Both the position numbers and the translations under genes were made by a program. From Plazaster borealis (lineage: Eukaryota > Echinodermata > Asteroidea > Forcipulatida > Labidiasteridae), in NCBI GenBank assembly GCA_021014325.1, contig CM037472.1:27386039-27450038 (forward strand): a stretch of DNA of 64,000 nt, in the 5' to 3' direction. Numbering within the stretch: position 1 is the stretch's first letter; every line of letters starts with the position of its first letter. The notes beneath the pieces are model-generated. The model searched no databases. It was not told the origin of the DNA and was given only the letters and a program-made list of their open reading frames with translations. This document shows positions 58,233-64,000 of this stretch, piece after piece.

Positions 58233-60710
58233 TATAAAAAAATCTCGACGATTACAATAGCTGTTCCGACTACCACGTCGGAACAGCTAATAATAATCAC
58301 TGTTCCTTATCTGATTGCCACAACTAGAATAAGCCTGAGGTGAACAAATACAAATTCTGACAAAACACAAATAATTTGTTTGTTATTTTCACAAAAACGT
58401 GACCAAAGACCACTCAAAACAAACAAACAGAACTTTCCTTTTATGCGAAAGATCAAAACTATAAAAAGAAAAAAAAAGAAATTTAACCCCCACCCCTCAT
58501 AAAAAAAAGCCCCAAACAAACAAACAAACAAACAAACAAACTCATTATTGCACTACTTCATTGAAATGTCTGAGTATGTTATTTTGAGGAGAATTTTGAG
58601 AGATATTTCATCAGGTTCTATTATGAAAAAAACAACCTGTTGGCATCATGTAATGCTTTAAAGGTATGAGTACATGGTTTTTATGAAGAGTAAATGTTTT
58701 CCCAAAACACCAAATAACAAACCTGGGATTTTGTTTACATACACTTGTAAGGTGAGTCATGGTTTGTTTGTTTTCTTGTTTTTGTTTTTTGAGAAAACTA
58801 AACAATGGTTAATATCTTTTTCAGAAAGTTGAAAAATATCCTTGCTTTGGGTTTTTTGCAAATCGTAGCAACAAATTGTGCGCACCAAGTTTTGAAAAAG
58901 TAAACTTTTTGAGATTAAAAATTGATCAAATATGTCCCCGATATTTACCAGTCTTATGACACCTTTAAGAGTCTAAGATTTAGAGGTTTCCCAAAGAGGT
59001 AAAACAAGTACATTCTGTCCCCGGAAAGAAGATCTAGCTGATTCTATCTATCTCAACAATAAGCCTCTTATCCTAAGAACGGCTCCCTAGCAACCAATCA
59101 GTACTGTTATCACCATAGCAACAAAGGGCTTCATCACACAGGATGTTGTGAAAGGATTGATGAATAGTAAATACACACAGAGGTGGTGGGGGGGGGGGTG
59201 GGGTTCCCTTGGATTGCTAGCCACTTGTACTGTGTTCCTTTAACATGTCTAAACATTCAACTAGGAAAACAAATTGCAGCAACACAGTACATCTGCATGT
59301 TTACAGCTGTTATTACTTTTATTATTATATTTTTCTGGTAATGAAACAAAGGGACCCTCAAAAGCAACTGCTGCTGTAAGCCGTAAGCCTCAAGATATGT
59401 GTCGAGAAGAACGTCCGTTTTATCGAATAATAACCAATATGGATAATAACAAATAGGGATAACCAGGTAGGGACTGAAGACCCAATCCACATGCAAGGCT
59501 CTGGTATTTAAACCAGAGTCACAGGGGTGAAACCACTGAGCCACCTTGAATATTCCTTTATATGAGATTACCACTTTTCATTAGCTCCTAAAAATGTCAT
59601 AAATTAAAGTGGAACCTAACGGCCATGTAGACTGTTTTGATGAAACTGAATATCAACAACATATATGTTTACATAGTGTTTTACATAGTATAATACATTT
59701 TGTTGTCCATACAATATTGTAAGCCACTTACAAATATATTTGTTGCAATTTCTTATAATGTTCAATAAACCATGAATTATTGCAATCACATGTTCATGGG
59801 TCCTACAATAATTTCTTTAAAAGGTTACGATACAAGATTGCAATCATGAGGTGATACCACACTGTTACAGCTAAATTACTTGGGTCACGCCTGATTGACT
59901 ACACATTTATTTACATCCAGACAAAACGAACATGATGACAAGACAAGGGGTGTCTGTGGTTGTAGCAGGCTTCCCTGCCCACACTGATACCTGCTCCAAA
60001 AAACACAACACTAACTGAAATTTTGTTTTCACAATTTGGGCTGAAAGTAGAGGCTGTACATTTTTATTGCATATTATCAGTAGCTCTACAGTAAGAATTT
60101 TTAAATTTTGTATTGATGCATCATTGTACAACAGTCACCAGGTGGTAATTGAAACCCGAGTTTGGGAAAACAGGTCAATCTCAAAGAGACACGTTGCCTT
60201 CGGATTTGGTGCTTTGGGCTATAAAATTATGAAATTAATATGGTTGGAAAGATGTTTTAAATGTAGAATATAATGATTCACAAAAATATCCCTTGAAATT
60301 GTATGGTTTTCCTTTTACTTCGGGAACTACAAAATGGTTGTGCTTGTCCCTTGTCTTTCGGTTCGGTAGTGGACCTTTCGGTAGTGGGTCTGTGTGCCTG
60401 TTCGGGGTTTCCCTTTTGCACCGATGTCATTTTTTTATGTATTTGTGCAATGAAGGTAATAAAATTTAAAAAATTAAAAATGGCCGACTGTGTTAGTTCA
60501 TAAAAGTAAAGGAAAACAACACAATTTCAACCATTATTAATTTCATGAAATACGCTTTTATAGCTATTATCAAAGATGAGAAAGGAGGTGTTGGAGAATT
60601 GATAAGTTACTATGACAACCACTTACATCTGTACATGGACAGACGGCACAGCTACGTAAGGCGCAGACACTATCATCAGACCAGAAGGGACAGCTTTTAT
60701 CTAAATTCAC
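39464..60710 (-). CDS. ERO1: ERO1, endoplasmic reticulum oxidoreductin (5' end outside)
   Basis: FAD-dependent thiol oxidase of the ER lumen that passes electrons from protein disulfide isomerase to oxygen, making H2O2. Eleven exons (60627-60710, 54267-54323, 52326-52497, 51831-51951, 50138-50196, 45928-46020, 44290-44472, 41974-42104, 41385-41471, 40300-40400, 39464-39563) join with matching phases to 395 residues plus stop; every intron is GT-AG. Hallmarks: shuttle pair CALRSC, which continues as CAVCPC; WRIW and GLHSSINIH around the flavin; [10 protein letters not shown]; active-site CVGCDKC; C-terminal LFNGFGR. Cysteines matching the regulatory and structural ones of human ERO1-alpha (C104, C131, C166, C208, C241) appear present. 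Odd points: an extra Cys in CAVCPC, and no residues matching the human FYSWLE segment before the GMCLEKR block. The signal peptide and first exons are missing here, presumably beyond 64000. Confidence 0.96.
40300..40400 (-). CDS. ERO1: ERO1 exon: [12 protein letters not shown] helix
   Basis: 101 nt: [17 protein letters not shown], then [16 protein letters not shown]. The loop between ILF and RQE is shorter than in vertebrates. Acceptor TTTACATCCAG, donor GTAGGTG. Confidence 0.97.
41086..41281 (-). repeat. Repeat of ~195 bp; empty-site relative of 50527-50930
   Basis: AAAGGCACGCTAACTTG, TCTATAAGC, GTGACACAACAATGCAA and ACACTTTTGCG also occur in the same order at 50527-50930, where another MITE is inserted at the TATA of TCTATAAGC. 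Confidence 0.75.
41385..41471 (-). CDS. ERO1: ERO1 exon: active-site CVGCDKC
   Basis: 29 codons: [15 protein letters not shown], then [14 protein letters not shown]. The CxxC next to the flavin isoalloxazine ring is the inner active site, with the third Cys of the family's CxxCxxC. Acceptor ATTTTGCAG, donor GTAGGTGG. Confidence 0.98.
41541..41826 (-). repeat. tRNA-Leu-derived SINE (family 4)
   Basis: On the minus strand it starts TGTTGTGGCCGAGCGG and passes through the box B region at about 41755-41770 (GAGTGTGGGTTAGAGTC), the GCAAGGCACTTAACCATTA body and the GGTGCTGTGGCGC part. It matches 38305-38590 in the opposite orientation. Confidence 0.88.
41974..42104 (-). CDS. ERO1: ERO1 exon: helical segment before active site
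   Basis: 131 nt, ends at phase 0. It reads [19 protein letters not shown], then [15 protein letters not shown] and ending KRLK. Acceptor CTTTCTCAG, donor GTAAGAAAC. Confidence 0.95.
42149..42514 (-). repeat. Family 1 MITE (copy F, diverged)
   Basis: Ends AAAGGGAAGGTATACCTTTG and CCAAAAGTATACCCTGCATT. The interior has the family words TTAATGACCATAAAAACT, TTGCAACTTCAATGACCAAT and GGGATACACCAAGTGAGG. Confidence 0.75.
42911..43052. repeat. Small foldback MITE
   Basis: ATTTCACAAAGCACTAAGAT at the left and ATCTTAGCCCTTTGTGAAAT at the right, continuing to GGCCCC. Related to family 2 by the (GGCC)AATTTCA end. Confidence 0.7.
43180..44225. repeat. ATGCAACA-type repeat, interrupted by a 725-bp element
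   Basis: The parts 43180-43307 and 44033-44225 together match, inverted, the uninterrupted copy at 49795-50050: CCCTGCTAAATGC, GGGGACTGGGATTGCACATG, GGCCATGTAGAACCCTGC and GCCTTGGCACTGG. The insert is described separately. Confidence 0.75.
43308..44032. mobile_element. 725-bp non-autonomous element with TA-flanked inverted ends
   Basis: Ends GACTTGACTCAAGTCCC..TCCCGTGC and GCACGAGAACGGGACTTG..AAGTC are inverted repeats, each bordered by TA. The undisrupted relative at 49795-50050 has a single TA at the matching place, so the TA is a target duplication, as for Tc1/mariner-like elements. The interior shows no transposase. It includes an inverted pair around CATCTCCCCATTTGGGGAG (43857-43875). 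Confidence 0.75.
44290..44472 (-). CDS. ERO1: ERO1 exon: [10 protein letters not shown] core
   Basis: 183 nt, phase 1 at both ends. It reads [15 protein letters not shown], then [20 protein letters not shown], ending SFYT. The Arg of GPIRLKN is the conserved flavin-contacting residue. Acceptor GTTCCCTCAG, donor GTTGGGTCC. Confidence 0.97.
44915..45140 (+). repeat. tRNA-derived SINE, family 5
   Basis: Box A-like GGTTGGCTCAGTGG, box B-like CCGGTTCAAATCCCACC, then a body with AGTCCCTACCTGATTGCATG and GGGTTTTCCCC and an A/T-rich tail. Two minus-strand relatives are at 56403-56580 and 59459-59560. Confidence 0.85.
45771..45805 (+). terminator. Canonical histone-type 3' stem-loop and downstream element
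   Basis: GGCTCTTTTCAGAGCC at 45771-45786 is the exact consensus of the replication-dependent histone mRNA 3' stem-loop (6-bp stem, 4-base loop), followed after 10 nt by the purine-rich CCAAAAAGAG, like the U7-binding histone downstream element. No histone reading frame was found in the 300 bp upstream, so it looks like an orphan 3' end. It lies in an ERO1 intron on the opposite strand. Confidence 0.65.
45928..46020 (-). CDS. ERO1: ERO1 exon: CLEKR..LISGLH core
   Basis: 93 nt, phase 1 at both ends. It reads [16 protein letters not shown], then [15 protein letters not shown]. The His residues belong to the FAD site and the first Cys matches human C241. Acceptor CTAATTACAG, donor GTAGGTTAG. Confidence 0.97.
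46021..49794. other. ERO1 intron without recognised features
   Basis: Large intron between the exons at 50138 and 45928. I searched its minus strand for a small phase 1-1 exon coding for a FYSWLE-like segment and found none. The 132-residue frame at 47042-47440 and the 112-residue frame at 48007-48345 (plus) show no motif. Confidence 0.5.
49795..50050. repeat. ATGCAACA-type repeat, uninterrupted copy
   Basis: Contains TTGCACTGTACTGCATTTAG, CAGGGTTCTACATGGCC and several GCATTTAGCAGGG words. It serves as the empty-site reference for the insertion at 43308-44032. It ends about 90 bp from the ERO1 exon at 50138. Confidence 0.75.
50138..50196 (-). CDS. ERO1: ERO1 exon: short linker
   Basis: 59 nt, [19 protein letters not shown]. 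It fits the phase left by the neighbours (2 in, 1 out). Sequence conservation with other ERO1 proteins is low here, so support comes mainly from phase, splice sites and position. Confidence 0.85.
50558..50757. mobile_element. MITE with TATAGACGATGTGACCTCTG ends, nested
   Basis: Near-perfect terminal repeats: TATAGACGATGTGACCTCTG and CAGAGGTCACATCGTCTATA. The interior is about as in 28120-28340 but slightly shorter. It is inserted in the repeat 50527-50930; the empty relative at 41086-41281 reads TCTATAAGC at the site. Confidence 0.85.
51075..51440 (+). repeat. Degenerate ~57-bp minisatellite
   Basis: Five to six units of the type ATTGTACAGGAAACACTGCT, then GCTCATACCTATAGCGCTTG and TTACTGAAC. 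The outer units are strongly diverged. Confidence 0.8.
51831..51951 (-). CDS. ERO1: ERO1 exon: flavin-site tryptophans
   Basis: 121 nt. It reads [17 protein letters not shown], then [16 protein letters not shown]. The tryptophans belong to the FAD pocket, and the Cys matches human C208. Acceptor TCTTTTCAG, donor GTAAGTGG. A family 3 SINE lies immediately upstream of the acceptor. Confidence 0.96.
51955..52080 (-). repeat. tRNA-derived SINE, family 3, beside an ERO1 exon
   Basis: Minus strand: GGCACATTAATCTTGAGG, TCGCAGGTTCAATTCCCG as box B, then AGTCAATTTGTCTTTGC. It runs up to a few bases from the acceptor of the ERO1 exon at 51831-51951. Confidence 0.6.
52141..52270 (+). repeat. tRNA-derived SINE, family 6
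   Basis: TGGTGGTCTAGTGGTAAGAC as box A region and GCGGGTTCAAATCCCACC as box B form a 70-nt tRNA-like domain with an imperfect acceptor stem, followed by a non-tRNA body (GGCCCTATGCCTGTGGG). More likely a SINE head than a working tRNA. Confidence 0.65.
52326..52497 (-). CDS. ERO1: ERO1 exon: loop and start of catalytic core
   Basis: 172 nt, ends in phase 1. It reads [17 protein letters not shown], then [17 protein letters not shown] and ITFCELD. The Cys in KSCDS fits the regulatory C131 and that in TFCE fits C166 of human ERO1-alpha. Donor GTAGGTT. Confidence 0.93.
52500..54260. other. ERO1 intron without recognised features
   Basis: No exon, tRNA or clear repeat recognised. Short inverted words (CACTCCGCACTAATG near 53113 and TAGTGCGGAGTG near 53335) bracket 53112-53350 and suggest one more decayed foldback element. 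Confidence 0.45.
54267..54323 (-). CDS. ERO1: ERO1 exon: flexible regulatory loop
   Basis: 19 codons, [19 protein letters not shown], phase 0 at both ends. Acceptor CATTTTCTTGCAG, donor GTTTGTGG. It corresponds to the poorly conserved loop after the shuttle cysteines and carries one Cys. Confidence 0.8.
55688..55940. repeat. Foldback MITE, GGGCCCAATTTCATG ends
   Basis: GGGCCCAATTTCATGGCTCT at the left and GGCATGAAATTGGGCCC at the right; inner arms also pair (CTGCTTACCGCCGAATTCTG and TTCTTTGCTTACAGTAAGCA in part). The ends are shared with family 2 but the core is different. Confidence 0.75.
56403..56580 (-). repeat. tRNA-derived SINE, family 5
   Basis: Minus strand: GTCGGTTGGCATAGTGGTAT, CCCAGTTTGAATCCCACC, CAGTCCCTACCTGACTGCG and GGGTTTTCCCT, as in 44915-45140. 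Confidence 0.82.
56796..58166. repeat. Composite repeat with 130-bp tandem units
   Basis: At 56870-57305 about 3.3 tandem units of 130 bp: CTGAAAA..TTTGAAAATCGG, CTTGAGATATGG, CACTTCCGGTTGACCCGGAA, GTAAAGGTCAACATGGGGTC, ACCCAAGGCTAATC. A lone partial unit follows at 57911-57965. The word GATGACGTCACAGTAAAAAA occurs at about 57356 and 57857. The left edge (AGCTGTTCCG, GGTCAATAGGGTTT, GAAAGAAAGAATAATAATAA) is echoed at 58138-58290, so the whole may be one element with repeated ends. Confidence 0.65.
58167..58289 (+). repeat. (TAA)n, conserved box and GC-rich hairpin
   Basis: About 60 bp of TAA repeats, then A/T-rich DNA, then AATCTCGACGA, a short spacer, and a perfect hairpin at 58258-58289: stem TAGCTGTTCCGAC, loop TACCAC, complement. 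A relative with the same box but a different hairpin lies at 63694-63775 in the opposite orientation. Confidence 0.7.
58513..58540 (+). repeat. (CAAA)n microsatellite
   Basis: Seven uninterrupted tetranucleotide units in an A-rich setting. Confidence 0.95.
59459..59560 (-). repeat. tRNA-derived SINE, family 5 (short)
   Basis: Minus strand: CAAGGTGGCTCAGTGGTTTC, TGGTTTAAATACCAGAGCC, CAGTCCCTACCTGGTTATCC. Confidence 0.8.
60160..60305 (+). repeat. Dispersed repeat shared with 4880-4930 and 5779-5845
   Basis: ACACGTTGCCTTCGGATT..GGTGCTTTGGGCTATAAAA resembles 4886-4925, and ATGGTTGGAAAGATGTTTTA..TAGAATATAATGAT resembles 5779-5820. The two halves are joined here and apart in the left part of the window. 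Confidence 0.6.
60627..60710 (-). CDS. ERO1: ERO1 exon (first in window): shuttle cysteines
   Basis: 28 codons, phase 0 at both ends: [13 protein letters not shown], then [15 protein letters not shown]. Acceptor CTTTCTGCAG, donor GTAAGTGG. It holds the CX4C shuttle pair that takes electrons from PDI. A perfect 137-bp inverted repeat lies 63 bp upstream in the intron. Confidence 0.93.
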
Positions 60711-60772
60711 CTGCAGAAAGAAAAACACTCTGTAAACTATCATCTTCACACAAAAAACCTATTAACGAAAAC

Positions 60773-61061
60773 AGAAGAAAAAAAATGATGAGCGTAATTA
60801 GTCAAATCTGTTTGTTACTAAATCATCCCTCCAAATTTATCTCTTTTTTTAGAGTAAATTAAACATAAAATTAAAAATAGGGTTTGCAGTGACACAATTT
60901 TAATTAAAAATGCTCTGACTGAACTTTTAATTAAAATTGTGTCACTGCAAACCCTATTTTTAATTTTATGTTTAATTTACTCTAAAAAAAGAGATAAATT
61001 TGGAGGGATGATTTAGTAACAAACAGATTTGACTAATTACGCTCATCATTTTTTTTCTTCT
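60773..61061. repeat. Perfect 137-bp inverted repeat with 15-bp spacer
   Basis: 60773-60909 and 60925-61061 are exact reverse complements over 137 bp, with the 15-bp spacer at 60910-60924. The arms are A/T-rich, without coding potential. It lies in an ERO1 intron, 63 bp upstream of the exon at 60627-60710, so the pre-mRNA could fold into a perfect duplex next to the splice acceptor. Confidence 0.98.
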
Positions 61062-61553
61062 TGTACACCTCAGTAATTTCAATATATATTGAGGGATTTA
61101 ATTTTATTGGCTACAACACCAGTCATGCCAGTAGGAGTGATTAGTTTCACCATATTTTTATGTTGATGTAATTTCTTATTTTACTTAACAGTTTTCATGG
61201 TATACATTTGTAGAATATTTAATAAACTTTGCTTATTTTTTCTCCCTCATATTGATGCAAACTTAAATCCTCCTTTATGGGCATAGAGGCAATCCTCCTG
61301 GTGTAAATGCCCCTGGAATTATGACTACAAAAGCATTTTATACTTCGCTTGTATTTTTGTCTTTGCATCCCCATATTGAGACAAAGTTTAAATTCTCCTT
61401 TAATGTGTATTGAGAGGTATTTTGTGATTTGCAAATGTTGTTGGAGTTAGGGTTTTGCCACTATTTCTCAGACCCTAGTTTAATGTCACGCTTGACTGTC
61501 CATTGCCTGGACACAGCAGTGGCACTACATCAAATAAAGTCCAGACATGGCGT

Positions 61554-61884
61554 GTCGTGGCCGAGCGGATAAGAACACCGAACTCAAGCTCTGGTGTTTC
61601 TGATCAGCAGAGTGTGGGTTCGAATCCCAGTCGTGACACTTGTGTCCTTAAGCAAGACACTTAACCACATGCTTCGTCCTTCGGATGGGACGTAAAGCCG
61701 TTGGTCCCGTGTACTAGAATTAGTAGTGCACGTGGAAGAGTAGGGGTTTAACCCCGGTGTTTCTGGTTCACATTGCAAGCACCCTTATTTACAGGTTTCC
61801 TCAGGCTTGCGAGCTACAGTGATTAAGTTCACTTGTGAGGCATCCTTGGTTTCATTACCAGAAATATATAATAATAATAATAGA
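61554..61884 (+). repeat. tRNA-Leu-derived SINE (family 4), different 3' half
   Basis: Head as in 38305 (GTGGCCGAGCGGATAAG, CAA anticodon region, GGGTTCGAATCCCAG) and the same GCAAGACACTTAACC and TCCTTCGGATGGGACGTAAA body. After CCCCGGTGTTTCTGG the 3' half differs (GGTTTCCTCAGGCTTGCGAG) and the tail is (ATA)n. The acceptor stem could almost pair as a tRNA, but the SINE body argues against a free tRNA gene. Confidence 0.88.
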
Positions 61885-63690
61885 TGATGAGAACACATTG
61901 GGCCTTATTTTCCATGTGTCATCAAACATCTGGTGAAGTCATATGAATTTTTGAGAGGAAAAAAAACAATAAATTATGTTTTCGTCAATTGATGCCTTAC
62001 AATAAGCATTTCTGACAAGCAATGTTGTTATTGAGAAGGGAAAAAACAAGGAAACTGCATGTCGCCAAAACTTTGTACAGTGTTTTTCGGTTTTCTATGG
62101 CTCTAAAAAGGACAAAAAGAAACACAAAGAAAATGAGCAGATGAGCTGAGAAGTTGTAGACCTGATTAACAATTACCAGTGGCTTGAAAACAGGTTCTTT
62201 GCAAATGTGTTGTATTTGTCATTTATGTGCCTTCTGTATTGTCATCTATTTGTATTTGATTACCATTTTTGCCAAGGTTTTAGCCAGGATTTGCTAAAAG
62301 GGTATCCAAATTTGCTGGAAATTTAAGAACCGGGTGTCCAAATTTACATGTAGATGACAGATAAAACAGGGTGTCCAAATTTGAAACAGGGTGTCCAAAA
62401 GACACCCAGACACCCCTCTGGCTAACACTATGATTTTTGCCATTCTGGGGGCCTTGAGCATCAAATTAAGATGGAATGGTGCATTATAAATACTGGCTGT
62501 TATTATTATATTTATTGGGTTTTTTAAAATCAATTTTACACCCAAGTGTTGATTTGATTCATAAGATGTTAATTAATTGAAAGCTAAATAATCTTGTTTA
62601 CATGTAGGCCTAACAAAACAAAAACATATTTAGGCCTAACAAAAAAAAGCATATTTAGGCCTAACAAAACAAAAAGCAATGTAAAAAACTGAATGAAGCT
62701 AAAATATAATTTTGTATAATTGGAGCAGATACCACAAGCGTCACTACTATCAGGGAAAAACCTAGAACATGTAGAAACTACAATTTTTGTTCCAGATTTC
62801 CTCATTGGGCTGATTTCCGATTTCCTTTCACGTTGATTTATAAATAATTCAGCAAAAGGCACGTAGATCACAATCTGTAGGATGTAGTAGTTTAGTTGAC
62901 TCTAGTCAGAAACTGAAAAATTTAAATTTACTGGGATAAATTTGGAATGACAAAATTACTGGGGGTTTTCTATCATAGTGGGATTTGAAACTTTGCATCA
63001 TAGGAATATTAATTAGTTGAATGCATTTGCAGGATCACAAGGGAAATAAATTCACCCTAACTTCCTAGAGTGATTTCCGAGAATCCTTCCTCACTAAATC
63101 AAACACCATATGGTACAGTAACTCAGCAGTCAGCACCCAAACTGTTGGACTCTGATTATTTGAGGTAAGCCATGTCATGTAAAGCATTAATCAGTTTACT
63201 AGTGCAGAACCAAATGTTGAGTTTGAGGCTGTTGTCATCTTCATTATTCCTAATATGGCAATACCGCTCTATTCATCTCACTTAAAAATTGCAATTCTCG
63301 ACAGATTCAAATAAGTTTCAGAAATCTGCCTATATATATATCATTTTGATTTGTAAATGTACCTCCTTGCTTTATGTTTAATCATTGGTTACTGAACAGA
63401 TAATTAATTTGTCATCCTCTAACATTGTCTAGTTTTTCAAGAAGCAAATCAAACAAGGGGTTTAGGGATGATTCTTGTCATTGTTTTTTAATAGCAAATT
63501 TAAATGTTTTTGTTATTTTGTTGTTGCTTGAAGTAGTGGCTTGTGGAGTTTTAGGTAGGTTGTTTTTTAGCATTAATGGGAAGGCAAACTGGTTAATAGT
63601 ACTTTTTAGTAAAAATGTTTTTCAAACTTTGATGTGTGATACTGTGTCCAGCTTTTAAAATGCACATTCATTACTCATTTTTGTATATTT
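61885..63690. other. Non-coding stretch; ERO1 upstream exons not found here
   Basis: Holds two small tandem repeats: GGGTGTCCAAATTTG-like words at 62300-62400, and three ~30-bp units of TAGGCCTAACAAAACAAAAA type at 62604-62675. I searched the minus strand for the N-terminal ERO1 exon(s) (Cys-rich CxC region and a YFRYYK-like end) and saw none. Confidence 0.5.
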
Positions 63691-63693
63691 GGG

Positions 63694-63775
63694 GGTTTCG
63701 GCCTTACCGCCGAAACCACCTTTGTTTTCGTCGAGATTTTTATTATTTTTATTATTATTATTTTACCATTCAAAA
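63694..63775 (-). repeat. GC-rich hairpin with conserved box
   Basis: On plus: GGTTTCGGC, loop CTTACC, GCCGAAACC (63694-63717), then TCGTCGAGATT, then A/T-rich TTA repeats. Read on minus this is the same order as 58167-58289: repeats, AATCTCGACGA, spacer, hairpin. The 116-residue frame at 63636-63986 that crosses it shows no motif. Confidence 0.65.
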
Positions 63776-64000
63776 AATTCTCATAGCATTAACCAGTGAA
63801 ATTTGTCGTCGTTCGATCTCAGGAATTACAGTCTTAAAAGACACAAACAATACATCAAATGAAAGCCTGTGCTCTAACTTAGATCAAGCAGCAGTTGTTT
63901 CAAGTGTTTTTCGTTCCTTTCTTGACGATATGACCGATTTAAAAACGTCCGTAAATGTATCGCGATCGCCGTGTCTGTGTACATGACACGTATTACTCAC

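Noticed and set aside
54324..60626. Further ERO1 exons between 54323 and 60627
   Set aside because: The two flanking exons already join in phase 0 with continuous ERO1 similarity; no additional exon-like segment seen.
61554..61640. Possible functional tRNA-Leu(CAA) gene
   Set aside because: The cloverleaf nearly folds, but it is followed by the same SINE body as at 38305 and 41541.

Overview
The window is nuclear DNA from an animal, not a bacterium. Genes are split by GT-AG introns, non-coding DNA dominates, and dispersed repeats (short inverted-repeat elements, tRNA-derived SINEs, LINE reverse-transcriptase remnants) are everywhere. The repeats, together with a single-exon class A GPCR of the kind expanded in echinoderms, suggest a marine deuterostome, probably an echinoderm and perhaps a sea star. 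That assignment is a judgement by eye.

Three protein-coding loci are well supported. (1) A dynein light chain of the LC8 type lies at 14465-14743 (minus) as one uninterrupted exon. (2) A rhodopsin-like GPCR of 359 residues lies at 20746-21825 (minus), also one exon, with every class A hallmark. (3) The gene for ERO1, the ER thiol oxidase that re-oxidises protein disulfide isomerase, lies on the minus strand. I reconstruct eleven exons between 60710 and 39464, all with GT-AG borders and matching phases, giving 395 residues and the stop codon. The first exons lie upstream, probably beyond the right edge. Two paralogous candidate exons of an unrecognised gene sit at 18494-18682 and 18903-19091 (plus).

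Layout. 1-14 kb: repeats, including several nested elements and a LINE fragment. 14-20 kb: LC8, more repeats, the two candidate exons. 20.7-21.8 kb: the GPCR. 21.7-36.9 kb: two head-to-tail copies of a segment of about 7.6 kb. The duplication began inside the GPCR (codon 42) and ended inside a 34-bp minisatellite, so the second copy carries only the GPCR 5' end, fused to minisatellite DNA. Each copy also holds a CpG-dense 15-bp VNTR, a LINE fragment and three short inverted-repeat elements. 37-61 kb: ERO1, whose introns are loaded with SINEs and foldback elements. 61-64 kb: repeats only.

The most unusual items are a perfect 137-bp inverted repeat with a 15-bp spacer just upstream of an ERO1 exon, the tandem duplication with its truncated GPCR, an orphan canonical histone-mRNA 3' stem-loop antisense inside an ERO1 intron, and two repeats that share a box plus a GC-rich hairpin of different sequence. 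None of these amounts to a clear new molecular system.
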